Assembly (NCBI GenBank): GCA_014898415.1
Contig: RCTD01000006.1
Coordinates: 2,108,001 to 2,172,000, forward strand
DNA length: 64,000 bases
DNA from: Stromatinia cepivora
Lineage: Eukaryota; Ascomycota; Leotiomycetes; Helotiales; Sclerotiniaceae
Direction: 5' to 3'
Of this stretch, positions 11,354 through 21,479 are shown piece by piece; the stretch's first letter is position 1; each line of letters opens with the position of its first letter. Under the pieces are notes generated by a model that saw only the letters and a list, made by a program, of their open reading frames with translations, ran no database searches and was not told where the DNA came from. The position numbers were made by a program, and so were the translations under genes.

Positions 11354-12648
11354 ATGACAGTTCCATTACTCGAAATGTTTGACGTTACACTTACTCCATC
11401 GATGGATGTAAGTTTCAATCCGTTCTTTAAATCCACACTCCAAAATCTCAAATTCCTGCTCCACGTGCATCCTTCTCATTTTTTTGATGCAGCTCTGATT
11501 CCTCATTTCCCCAAAAGCTAACTGGTCAATCTTACAGCCTCTAGGGTCTGAATTGTCTAAAGAAAAACTTCCTTCGTATAGCTCTACAGGTTGCCTTTCT
11601 GAAACAGACAAGTTCGAGGAGCTCCGTCTTGATGATCATAAAGATAACAACGAAGATATCTGTAACGAAGCAGCACGAGCGTCCACTGGATGGACTAATG
11701 AATGGGAAACGACAATTACGCCACCTAGGCGAGCACATTTACCTGATGGAAAAGAATTTGTCCCCGGCTTGGACGACGGGACTACTGGTACCATGGAATC
11801 TGCAGAGCCTGAACGGCCGAACGAACAAGCTTCGCGTCCCTATAGTCATTACTGTGCTGGGTTGAATAATTTGGAAGAGTCGCTCGACAGAACTCAAGAT
11901 AATGCCCATGGCTTCAGCGATACAGCATCACAAAACTCCACTTGGTGGTCCGCTCGGTGGTCCACTACGTGGGCGTATGCATTCGGGTCAGCGATTCCAC
12001 CACCTAGCCAAGTTTACTTTCCCGATGAGAAGACTCACAATACCACACCCAGTAATCTTGACCGCAACATCAGTCTCACCGGGAGAAAAGCCAACAATGG
12101 TTTCGACAAAACAAAAAAGCTGCTCGCCGACCAACTGATGAATCGGGTCACTTCCATGAACGGAAGCAGATGTCGTACCCAAGCTAGCTCTTCCGAGGAT
12201 CTCAGTCAAGATCGTCGAAATTTGTACGAAGAGGCAGCAGAGGCCTTCATCGAATACGTAAAGAATCTCATTTTGCAATCTGAAGGTCCGAACCAACGAG
12301 TTGATGATTGGATGGTTATGGGATTTATCGATAAAGCGTATACAGTGCCGGAAAATGGAGAGAAAAAAACCATATCTGTATGGAGAATGGGAGTATCTCT
12401 GGTCGATTGATAGAGATGATATTACGACGACAAAATTACCGATACTTGTGGAAGCTTCTCCGCCGCGTCCATCGTGGAGAGAAAATTATTTGTGGTTTCC
12501 GGAGTATCTCATACCGACTGTTGAGGAATGGAAGTGGTGGTGTGGGGAATGGAAGAAAGTGCCAAGCGCAATTTGGGAGTGGAAACCTACGGAGGAGAAA
12601 TGGCCGTGGCAACGAAAATATTGGGATGAAGCTCATGTATTGAAGTAG
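11354..12648 (+). pseudogene. Trp-rich hypothetical protein gene, frame broken at an A7 run
   Basis: Exon 1 at 11354-11407 (MTVPLLEMFDVTLTPSMD) joins exon 2 from 11538 through a clean GTAAGT...CTTACAG intron without frame change. Exon 2 runs open to a stop at 12408-12410, but a different frame that is dense in tryptophan continues from about 12370 to 12648 (WSIDRDD, WRENYLWFPEYL, WKWWCGEWKK, WPWQRKYWDEAH). One base fewer in the A7 tract at 12363-12369 would join the two frames. The upstream part holds two related modules with the order Trp-rich stretch, PP, then a FPDEK- or LPDGK-like motif (about residues 67-90 and 150-180). Family unknown, no signal peptide. Could be a recent pseudogene, an assembly error or a programmed shift. 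Confidence 0.55.
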
Positions 12649-13192
12649 AATATGGAATTTGAGAGCATACGTCGCGAAGGAAGGGAGATGAAACCCTTAT
12701 TGTGAATTTGGTAGATGGAAATCCTTAATGGGTTCCTTAAGCGGTTCCTTAAGCAGGAAGGGAGGAACTGAACATATATTTCCATTACCATGAAATTTTA
12801 TCATGGTCATTTGTATTGGAGTTTGCTACATTTGCTTATGGAGAGCCTTTCTTGAAGAGTAAATTAGGGATAAGGTGATCATATAGAACGGGAAAATTTT
12901 AACAATAGACGTGGAGAAACAAGTCCAAGAAGCATCGTTAACATTAAACTATGAAACTAAGACACGGCGTGACAGCTGAACAAACTGTAATTGTCATGTG
13001 GTATATGAGTGCATCCCTTATACGATCGCGTCCAGCTCCTGGGATAGACGAACATATGGAAGGAACTCTATCACCCAACAATCACCCTACATCCCAAGTA
13101 CATCTTGCTGTCCGTTTGTAAAGCAAGAATTCAACCCCCAAAATCCAAGAAATTCCTCCTTGATCCAAAAAAAAATCCCCAGAAACTATCGC
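12649..13192. other. Intergenic region
   Basis: 3' flanks of two convergent predicted genes. A short imperfect duplication (GGTTCCTTAA twice, near 12731-12752) is the only structure I see. Confidence 0.5.
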
Positions 13193-13984
13193 TCAAATCC
13201 TGCCTTCAGATGGGTTTTGATATCGATGGGACGAGGATTCTTTTGCTCTATTCGCCGCTATTTCGGCTTGGCGCGTACTTCTAGGGGCGAGCTTTCTCAG
13301 TCTCCGCTTTCCTTCTCTCGGCGCCTCATCGCCACTCCAACTGTACATTCCAGTAGCATCTCGCTGGTAGTACCGAGCACGAGGAGGACCGGCAACTGGT
13401 GTTGATGCTTCGTACCTCGATTGTGAAGTCAAGGTTTTCTGTTCCTTGACGACACCTACCGGATTTCCTGAATCTGGGAATACTTGGCTAGGGATTAGGT
13501 CTCGAGGGCTTGGATGATCCGTCCTACTGCATTGTTGTTGTTGTTGCGGCTGTTCAAAGACCGACTTCTGTGTAGCTTGTCTATTAAAAGGACGGGGAGA
13601 AGGAGGCAAAGAATCTTCGGAGCAGGTGTCTGAAGAGCATGAGTCTTCAAGACGTTCATTATTGCGTCTTGATGAGGGATGGTGTGCAAGGTTTCGCCTA
13701 TGTTCGACGAGGTTGGGATAAATTGTTGCTCGACGAACATATGTAGCTGAAGAATTACTGGTAGAGGGAGTGGTAGAGAACTCGAGGTTCCTAGACCGAA
13801 CTACGTTGGTGCATCCTGATGAAGTATTAGATCCAGGATCTGAATAAGTTGTTCCCGGAAGAACATATGTAGCTGAAGCATTACCAGTAGAGGATGCGGC
13901 ATTTATGAATGGGTATGCGCTGGAAGATGGCTGGTTTGTAGAGGAATAGGAAAGATTCCGGTTGTTCTGACGAGGACCATACAT
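13193..13984 (-). CDS. Hypothetical low-complexity protein, 263 aa
   Basis: Single-exon frame rich in Ser, Asn, Arg, Pro and Thr, with a QPQQQQQ tract near residue 148. The N-terminal half contains two copies of a SATYV unit (ASATYVLPGTTY and SSATYVRRATIY) about 45 residues apart. The C-terminal third is strongly basic (EGKRRLRKLAPRSTRQ) and could bind nucleic acid or serve as a nuclear signal. No recognised domain, signal peptide or membrane segment. It is disordered by composition. Confidence 0.55.
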   Translation of the reverse strand: MYGPRQNNRNLSYSSTNQPSSSAYPFINAASSTGNASATYVLPGTTYSDPGSNTSSGCTNVVRSRNLEFSTTPSTSNSSATYVRRATIYPNLVEHRRNLAHHPSSRRNNERLEDSCSSDTCSEDSLPPSPRPFNRQATQKSVFEQPQQQQQCSRTDHPSPRDLIPSQVFPDSGNPVGVVKEQKTLTSQSRYEASTPVAGPPRARYYQRDATGMYSWSGDEAPREGKRRLRKLAPRSTRQAEIAANRAKESSSHRYQNPSEGRI

Positions 13985-14929
13985 GATTATGTTCTGTTGT
14001 TAGGAAATGTAGGCACCTTGTGAAAATTTAAACAAATCGTCAAGTCAAATTGTGGTCAACTTGAGTATGTAAACTGTTCCTGCTTTTTCTATTTCCTTTC
14101 CACTTCTCAGAAAACCTCGAAGCTTAAAAGCACAAATTTCGCACTCAAACCTTTAACTTTCAGTCACCATGTTGGGAAAATGACACATAAAATCATGCCG
14201 TCCATATGTAAATGACTCGAAGTCTAGTAACATGACTGTACTAACACCCTGTCCCATCTGAGCCATCTTTCTATCTTTATGCCTAGCATCGCCTTCTCCA
14301 TGAGGAAATCAAGAGAAACTTCTGATATTAATGAAAGGGTACAAATGAGGAAAAAAGAACACGCACTTAGAAACATATTTAACATACTGCGATATTCATA
14401 GAGAATGCATTCACTACCAGCACAGATATAACAACGAACGCCCGCGAAAACCTACTGCCCTTCTGATTTCTGTAAAATGTAAAGGTTGGTCAAAGAAACC
14501 AACTCCTGACTCCCTAACTAATGAGTCAAAAAAGCCAAGAAAAGGAACTCCGCTCCAGAGAAAAAGAATACCCATAACAATCACCACAACACACATAATT
14601 GATAACTTAACTGAGAACTTTTAAGTTCATTCTTCTCCATATCAGTGGGGGCCCAGTTTCTCCCTTCCCACTTAACCATCATCCCAGATCCCAAAGCCTC
14701 CATTATACACCGCACACTTCTTGACCGAGATTGATATGATTGGGGCCTCTCGCACATCCGCCACTCGCACATCCGCCAATGATAAGGACCGGGTTCTCCC
14801 TTGAGGGGACCGAAACTTGAAACGAGTTGCATCTGACTAAATGATAATTCAGTCAGCAAGAGAGGTTCGTCGGCCAGTTGAACAGGTTGAAATACCAGAA
14901 TCGACAGAATCAATCGAATGTATTGACAA
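13985..14929. other. Intergenic region
   Basis: Promoter side of the 13984 gene and 3' flank of the 15250 gene. The open frames at 14414-14997 lack recognisable content. A short direct repeat of CTCGCACATCCGCCA occurs at 14750-14780. Confidence 0.5.
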
Positions 14930-15250
14930 TTAAGACTTCGCTTTACCGGAGTCGGCAGGCTTCGTAAATGTATAACCTTTGAATCCATCCGTAACAAGGG
15001 GCTGCTTCACTTCAGCATCAGAGACATTGGCAGCCCCTGAAAGCGTAGCGTTCATATTCGATGACTGATAGTTCTCATTGTGCCAAACACGTTGAGTCTC
15101 TTCATACGAAGGGGGTTGATTTGCCTGGATAGAGCCACCAGGAACCTGACGAGAAGAAGCCGAGTTGGATGAGTACTGAGTAGTCCTAGAAGGGCCGTTG
15201 CGAGCCCTAGAGAGCTGTTGCGTAGAATGGCTGTTGTCGTTCGTGGACAT
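14930..15250 (-). CDS. Hypothetical small disordered protein with PPxY motif
   Basis: 106 residues starting at MSTNDNSHS (ATG 15250-15248), although the open frame extends further upstream. This start is preferred because the upstream extension looks like leader sequence. Rich in Ser, Asn, Gln and Thr, with PPSY at residues 46-49 followed by EE, a typical acidic PPxY context. No membrane or signal sequence. Function unknown. Same type as the predicted product at 9077. Confidence 0.5.
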   Translation of the reverse strand: MSTNDNSHSTQQLSRARNGPSRTTQYSSNSASSRQVPGGSIQANQPPSYEETQRVWHNENYQSSNMNATLSGAANVSDAEVKQPLVTDGFKGYTFTKPADSGKAKS

Positions 15251-16061
15251 ATCTTCAGTATGAGGAAACTGGAAAGCTTGCTTGAGTGAGGAGGGACAAG
15301 AAGATTTAATGAGCTTAAGTAAATGTATAATCAGATAACTGTTTTCGCTTCTTCCACTTCTCCTTCTACATCCGGAGAACATTGAAGCTCAAATACTTTG
15401 TGCTCAAATCGGTGCGTCACAACAATTTGCGACATATGAATATTATGGTAAAACAAACAATTCACATAGATAAAGAAACACTCATGAGCTTGACATTGAA
15501 ATTGAGGATGTGTGTGAATCAGAATTTCCATAAGTGGATTACTCCTTGTGTTTCTGATGCTTCTACCTCCGGATCTTAGCATTTTATTCACCTACCAGGC
15601 AAGCTGGGATTCCCAATCTTCAAAGTGTTGCTTTGAAATAGACGAATCTTTTCAGGACTCCATGAGTCTGTCATCCTAGTTTGCGTAGGATGAATATCAA
15701 AAAGGGTGTGGAATACCTTTATCCATTGGCCCTGATGGCCGCCTCCGCCGCTCGCCACAGTTATTTTGTTGTGGCCCGGGAAAATCAGTATCCGATGCAA
15801 TACAACAGCTCATTTCTTCTCTTCAAGCGTGATGACTTTCAGTAGTTGTGAATTCCCACGGATCATCTCTCCATTCAATGTATTGTGTCAGCCAATGTAG
15901 CTCGGCGGAACAAGTAATAGATGAGTCAACCAGACGAGAAGAGCTTTTAATGGGTAGGTTGGCCGCTCCACAAAGCATCATGTTCGGCAGCAATAATGTT
16001 CGTCGCCCCCGATGAAAGTGGGCCACGGATTGTGGGGTGTGCTTCGCTCAAGATGGATCTT
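15251..16061. other. Intergenic region
   Basis: Lies between the 5' end of the 14930 gene and the 3' end of SLD5. No gene, repeat or RNA recognised. Confidence 0.5.
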
Positions 16062-16914
16062 TCAGACCAGTTCCATTTCTCCCTTCTCAACATGCTCTCT
16101 GATATCCGACCATCTCGCAATTACGACCTCCCCTCTGCCAACATCTTTCACGTCGTCCCCGTCTCTTCCTCTTCCCAAAACGGATATGCTACCACCATCA
16201 CCAGTGAACTCTTCATAACTTCCTGTACCCCTTGCAAATACAGCAGTATCTTCATCTGGCCCACTGATCATAGAAATGCCTCCGGCCTGATCGTTTAAGT
16301 TCTGTAGTGTAGCTGGGAAGCTCCCCAGGAAACTCGACAAGTAATGGCTGTGTAGTAATTGTTGATGTCTTGTGGCATACGCGATTTCGGTTTCCGATAA
16401 CCTTGATCGAAGTCCTTCATCGCTCAGGTAGTGCAATGTATGCGCATCGATCTGTAATACACAAGTGAGCAAATGCGCCCCCGACTTGTGGTTTTTTGGA
16501 CAAACCTTTGCGATTCTGGCTCTGACTAACCCTCTAATGAGGTACTTCCACCTCTCCAGTTCCGTCTGTATACAAATGAGGCCAAAATTTGTCTTCGGAT
16601 CCATATCTCCAGTCAATTCCTCTACCTTCTCGATTTGCTTTTTGATTCGTTCTGTAACCCGTTCGACAAGATTATTGGTAGGCCATCTACAACCTCAGCA
16701 GATGTCAGTCCGATTGTAATTAAGGATATTGTAAGACACTCGAGGTCTTAGAGGGTGTTGAAAGATAGGATAGAACCAACGGTAGAATCTCTGGAGCACC
16801 GCGCTCATTAATCCAAGCTCTTGTTAAAGCCTGCAAGTCTGCCTCGGGTGTGTTGGAATTTTTTGGTCGTGGTGCATCCTCAAAAGGATCATTGAGAAAT
16901 TGGTCAATATCCAT
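16062..16914 (-). CDS. SLD5: GINS complex subunit Sld5
   Basis: Subunit of the GINS tetramer, part of the CMG replicative helicase, nuclear. Three exons, 16914-16781, 16686-16506 and 16451-16062, give 234 residues, the family length. The start [11 protein letters not shown] is typical. Diagnostic blocks: [67 protein letters not shown], then the C-terminal beta domain ending in VEKGEMELV. Intron 2 (16505-16452) is 54 bp and open in frame, so a retained-intron reading is possible but would insert 18 foreign residues. Intron 1 uses a GTTGGT donor, less usual but the only one that restores the frame. Confidence 0.94.
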
Positions 16915-17352
16915 TGTTGGCTCACATATAGATTCGAGGATTAGGAGAAAAAGAGCACTTTTAAGACTTGTAAGTGTGAGAGTTGAAAATGCCCTTCTGA
17001 TAATAACCTCAAGCGCCAAGTCGCGGGGTTGGCGCGTTTAAGCGCGTTTAAATTTATGGGTCCAGCCTGGAAGATTCCATATCTCAAACACTTAGGTATT
17101 CAATGTTTAATTTGGATTCAAAAGTAGAGTGAAATATCTATTAATTCTTGAAGGTATGCGTACCAAAAAGTAGAAGAAAAGAATTCTACATGTCAGACTA
17201 TTGCAGCAAAACACAATGTGAAAGTCGATTCACGATCGGTTTAGTCTCAGAATGTCCCAGGCCTATTCTAAAAAATTAAGAAAAAAGTGGAGCCGAAAAA
17301 AAATATCAAGTGTATTATTATTTCTACATAGAATTGGTAGGAAAAAAAACGC

Positions 17353-17359
17353 AAAAAAA
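17353..17359 (-). terminator. Pol III T-run terminator of U6
   Basis: Seven T residues on the minus strand directly after the U6 3' end, the usual RNA polymerase III stop signal; a second T8 run follows at 17342-17349. Confidence 0.85.
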
Positions 17360-17508
17360 TTGGTAGCTTCTCTTTGATTGAGCGTGTCATCCTTAGTGCA
17401 GGGGCCATGCTAATCTTCTCTGTATCGTTTCAAATTGACCACTATGAAATTGTTAGTTTGAATGTTGATTGATAAACGCTCGGTAAATACTTACAATGCC
17501 CGAAGGCG
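17354..17508 (-). ncRNA. U6: U6 spliceosomal snRNA gene interrupted by an apparent intron
   Basis: Catalytic snRNA of the spliceosome. On the minus strand the conserved core is unmistakable: GGTCAATTTGAAACGATACAG, with the ACAGAGA box, then AGCATGGCCCCTGCACTAAG and GGATGACACGCTC. The 5' stem-loop (GCCTTCGGGC, 17507-17498) is separated from the core by 53 bases, 17494-17442, that begin GTAAGTAT, contain ACTAACA and end TTCATAG. Removing them yields GGCATT|TGGTC, the normal U6 sequence. The 3' end is set by a T7 run. Mature length would be about 100 nt. The 5' end is estimated from the stem. Confidence 0.95.
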
Positions 17509-17530
17509 AAGATAAAAGTAACATTTTAGA

Positions 17531-17538
17531 TTATATAG
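17531..17538 (-). promoter_or_regulatory. TATA box of the U6 gene (RNA polymerase III)
   Basis: TATATAAT on the minus strand, about 30 bp upstream of the 5' stem-loop, where the TATA element of U6 genes is expected. Confidence 0.75.
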
Positions 17539-19778
17539 TACAGTCGGTGTCTAAATACAAGGCCAACATTTATCCGACAACGAGCAAATATCCTCCACGA
17601 AAGGGCCCAATACAATGCAGTTATTGAAATTGTATCTGCCACCGCACCCCTCTTGACAGAGATTCCACCGAATATTCCACGTATTTGGTCGTCGCATAAG
17701 ATTTTCAATCCGATTACAATCGCCACCAACACCCAAACCGATGGTTTATAAATTATTCCTGCGACCGGTGGAGGCAAGGCATTCACCTTCCTCCATGCCC
17801 TGATATTTCTGGCACATAAGCAAAACGCTGCCGCATTCCATATTCCGCTGCGATTCTTTAATTTTTTTTTTCGAATTTTATCTTTGAATCGCCATATCGT
17901 TCCGTTGAGTCTGCGCAAACCGTAATGGTGGTTGTCGCAATGATTGCGTTTTTATCACATCAATTTCGGCGTTCAACTGGCTTAACTTACATACAAGATT
18001 GGCAAACTGTTTGTCCGCACAATTTTCTTTTATCATGAGATCTGTATCAGGATAGTAGATAAAATGAGGGCGTGTTAGTAGGCGCTTCTGCTCCTGCAGG
18101 CGAGCCCTTCTCTTCGTCGTGATAGGGCTGCTTCATTGCTTCGTTGGGTTGAAATAGAAGTACCTACCTAACCAATCGTCAAAGTTAGCAGCATTCAAGT
18201 GGAGTAAGTTCCTCAATACCCTCAATACATCAACGGCTTGCGCATAACAAAAGTTCTTCGTTCTGCTTACGTCTAGAAACAATTTGTGGGTTGTTTTGGA
18301 TGTGGGGTAGTAACCCCGCGTTAGGGCTAGACGTCGTAGTAGAAGTAATCGCACAAGAATTGCCTATGTTTGGTATAAGCTATTCCCCGACCTACTTTCA
18401 AGATATATGGTCATTTTTCCTCATCGCTTCAAGGAACCTTTGAATATAATCTTAATCATAGATGAAGTCTCATCATTGGTCAACCATTTTGCTTAAGTCT
18501 ACCACTCAAAGCCTTGGCGGGTCATGGAGCAAAGAACAAAGTATGAACTTATGCTATATGTATACAATGTACGTTTTTGACAATGCTGAAGGATGCTTTT
18601 GGGGGAAGCTGCTGAGCAGCATGATCAATTTGGTTTGAGCTATCGTTGTGATTATTACTATCTTTACTTCACTGACTGCTTTTCTGCAATGTAAATGGTC
18701 TCCTTGCTTTCAGGACTTTCGCTGACCTCTCCCTCCGAAAACGGAAATGAGCCAAAAAGACGTCGCATTATTTTTGGTTTTTAGTAACCATAATTGAGAC
18801 TGCGGTTGATGGTACATCAACGCGCAAACCCACGCAGAGAAATTGATCGGTGAGTATGAGAGTTATGCAGCAGGTGCAAAAGCACAATTTGCTTGAGGAG
18901 AAATTGCAATGATGGCTTTGAGCTGTGTCAATAGTTGGGGATTTCTAGAAGAAAATTAGGAAGGTTGATAATGAGATTGAGAGGCTCCGCGGATAGAAAG
19001 TTTCTATTTATTGCAATTCTTGAGCTCATGGAAAACCCCACCATCAATTTTCGGGCCTGATGATATCATGTATTGTTCTGAAACGTGTTGAGATATTCCC
19101 TATTCTTGACCAGACCTAAGTCTTGTGTTTCATGAATCATTCGGTTCTTGCAAGGTCGAGTCATAGGAAGTAAAGATTCAAGTAGTTTCTTTGGATTCAG
19201 ACATTTGGTAGCGGTTATATCCTCAGATTATTGTTCAGGTTCAAATGGAAAAACATGGTATATCTGTCCGGATTGAATATAAATATTGATGATTGATGAA
19301 TCAGTTTGAAATAGTACGTTGGTCCATTGGAAATGTATTGTTTAAAATGAATTGGAATATTAAAAATTCATTGTTTAAATTGAATAGGTGATACTCAAGG
19401 CCCGTGAATTATTCATCAGGCTTTTGCTCATACTGAATTGAAGCATTAGTGATTCATTTCTCAAATAGAATATCTGATACTCTATGATTACTTTCTTTTT
19501 GTATGAGTGGTACATTTTATTGTGTCTTATTATTCATATATTGTAGGCTTCTTGGAGTCATTTTTTTCAAGCTCGAGATTTGTGCTTTTAAGCCTCGAGG
19601 TCCCTTCCTAATGCAGAGCAAAAGCGGAAGCAAAGAACCTTCACATACGCATACATCCTCTAGCTCACCAAACTCCACTTATTATTATCTTTTCAACCTT
19701 TGAAGATATATATCTTTTCTACCAACCTAAATTACATAGCTATTTGTTCTAGACCTATCTAAGAAGGAAGAGCTTAAG
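17539..19778. other. Long interval without a supported gene
   Basis: Between the U6 promoter and the repeat-protein gene. It holds frames such as 17526-17918 (-) and 18133-18354 (-), but none shows a known domain, splice-linked exon or convincing composition. Base composition is still that of gene-bearing DNA, not of the AT-rich blocks. The end near 19740 forms the leader of the next gene. Confidence 0.5.
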
Positions 19779-20930
19779 ATGTCGGAGCCTACAGGCGCCT
19801 ACTCTTCATATGGTATGATACTGGCTTCTCCAATACGTTACGACCACAATGACTTCATGTCTTCCGATGAACTGTCTCTGCCCTGCGCTCAAGGATATGA
19901 CCCGACGGAGAACACAGACCAGTCTACACACGGCCAAAATACATCTACATATGCCAACATCAACTTTATGCAGCAGTGTCCTGATATTGGTAATGCCTCT
20001 CCCGGAGGTTCTCAACCTCTATCAATCTATGGTTATCATCAAGTACCCAGTTACCCTAATAAGGCATTTCAGTATCTCTCAAGGGGTTCTCAGAACTTGT
20101 CCAACTCGGTTTCTTCTCAAGCCATTAATTGCCACCACCAGACAACCTCAAGCCAGACAACCTCGAACCAGACAACCTCGAACCAGACAACCTCGAACCA
20201 GACAACCTCGAACCAGACAACCTCGAACCAGACAACCTCAAACCAGACAACCTCGAACCAGACAACCTCAAGTTCTTCACTCCAAGCAAATCATCAACAA
20301 GCAAATAATCAAGAATTAATTCATCAACAAGTGGATGTCGATTACACAACTTTGATGTTATTCGGCGGAGTCGGCCAGCCTCGTACTACTGAGAGTTCTG
20401 CGTCCAGTTGCCATACAAACCTCTTTAATAATAGTCATCATAATCCAGCGCAGTGGAAGCCAGAGATAGACTACGAGTCGGGAATAGAGGGACAAGGCAC
20501 CTCCTACACGGGACACAATACCTCCGCCTTCCCCTTTAGCAACCCTTGGCAAACCCCTGGCAATACCCAATACAATACCTCCGGCTTTCCCCTTTACAAC
20601 TCTTGGTCAGCCCCCTCAAATAGCCAATACAATACCTCCGGTTTTCCCCTCAACAACTCTTGGTCAACACCCTCAAACACCCAATACAATGCGTCCGACT
20701 TTTCTCTTAACAACCCTGCGCTAACCCTTTCGAACATCGAACATAATACCTTCGATTTTCCCCTTAATAACCCTGCGCTAACCCTTTCAAACACTCAACA
20801 CAATACCTCTGATTTTTCCCTTAACTCCGATTTCCCCGTTAACAATCCTTGGGCAAGTTCTAACAATACCACACAAGCTCCAGTACAGGCGCAATGGAAC
20901 TCTAATGATTGTGCGTGGTCTTATCAATAG
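19779..20930 (+). CDS. Repeat-rich Asn/Ser/Thr/Gln protein, function unknown
   Basis: 383-codon single-exon frame. No signal peptide or membrane segment is visible, so it is not an obvious cell-wall protein in spite of its Ser/Thr content. Residues 121-165 are nine copies of a five-residue unit (QTTSN-type). Residues about 243-350 are six imperfect 19-residue units of the type NTQYNTSGFPLNNSWSTPS, changing gradually toward NNPALTLS at the C-terminal side. The end is Trp-containing (NPWASSNN, NDCAWSYQ). Such Asn/Ser/Phe repeats resemble low-complexity or prion-like regions in fungal regulators. The gene is the last before the AT-rich block begins. Confidence 0.6.
   Translation: MSEPTGAYSSYGMILASPIRYDHNDFMSSDELSLPCAQGYDPTENTDQSTHGQNTSTYANINFMQQCPDIGNASPGGSQPLSIYGYHQVPSYPNKAFQYLSRGSQNLSNSVSSQAINCHHQTTSSQTTSNQTTSNQTTSNQTTSNQTTSNQTTSNQTTSNQTTSSSSLQANHQQANNQELIHQQVDVDYTTLMLFGGVGQPRTTESSASSCHTNLFNNSHHNPAQWKPEIDYESGIEGQGTSYTGHNTSAFPFSNPWQTPGNTQYNTSGFPLYNSWSAPSNSQYNTSGFPLNNSWSTPSNTQYNASDFSLNNPALTLSNIEHNTFDFPLNNPALTLSNTQHNTSDFSLNSDFPVNNPWASSNNTTQAPVQAQWNSNDCAWSYQ
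20139..20273 (+). repeat. Nine tandem copies of a 15-bp unit
   Basis: Unit CAGACAACCTCGAAC in coding frame (QTTSN). Differences are confined to a few third and adjacent positions, so expansion is recent. Copy number is likely variable between strains. Confidence 0.95.
20505..20828 (+). repeat. About six degenerate 57-bp tandem units
   Basis: Units start near 20505, 20562, 20619, 20676, 20733 and 20790. Each encodes 19 residues with a conserved N-T/A-S-x-F-x-L-N core. Divergence between units shows that this array is older than the 15-bp array upstream. Confidence 0.85.
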
Positions 20931-21070
20931 CGTATTGTTTATGGTTTGTGATATACAATGAGAAGGAGAGACTCGAAAGGTGGTCGAGGGGTAGCGGGTT
21001 GAAAGACAGTTTTCGGTTCTTTTATGCGTGGTTGATATTGACGTTTGATGTTTTTTCTTTGGAATGGGAA

Positions 21071-21221
21071 TCTTTCTCTTATCTTCCTTTTCCGTTTCTT
21101 TGTTGAGCAGTCAGAAGCTGGTGTTTGTGACTAAGAGTCATAGGAGTCTCTTTCTTATCTTTCTTTTACATTTATTAGTTGAAGAGTCAGAAGCTGGTGT
21201 TTGTGACTAAGGGTTAGGAGT
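21071..21221 (+). repeat. Imperfect tandem duplication, 76-bp period
   Basis: A perfect 27-base stretch beginning AGTCAGAAGCTGGTGTTT occurs at 21109-21135 and 21185-21211, and the preceding pyrimidine-rich sequence is also duplicated with changes. Lies in the 3' flank of the repeat-protein gene, just before the AT-rich block. Confidence 0.85.
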
Positions 21222-21479
21222 GTTTCCAAGTACTTGCTACTAGAGAAAGTTTTGGTAGAAGAGGATTTGTCAATGTAGAGATCTCTTTTGTTAAAAACTC
21301 AACAGTGTTCAGCGCGAAGGGCAGCGTTTCATAGCAAATAATACCAACTGTCGTATTCCACTTGCATATGAACGTTTTTTTTCAATTATAGTGGTTCGAA
21401 TGCCTAACAACATTTGTGTTGGTCTTTTACGATGAGAGTTGATACCGCCGTCCCACTGTGAATGGAAACATCATTTTTT

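Noticed and set aside
12301..12648. Separate small Trp-rich gene
   Set aside because: It overlaps the end of the upstream frame and continues its composition; a single broken gene is the simpler reading.
17526..17918. 130-codon minus-strand frame with hydrophobic segments beside U6
   Set aside because: It covers the U6 promoter TATA box, shows no domain and no supporting splice or start context.
20139..20273. CRISPR-like array
   Set aside because: Tandem 15-bp units without spacers inside a coding frame of a eukaryote.
19849..20349. Frames with RTRQP or SRLSG repeats on either strand
   Set aside because: Shadows of the QTTSN repeat in other phases.
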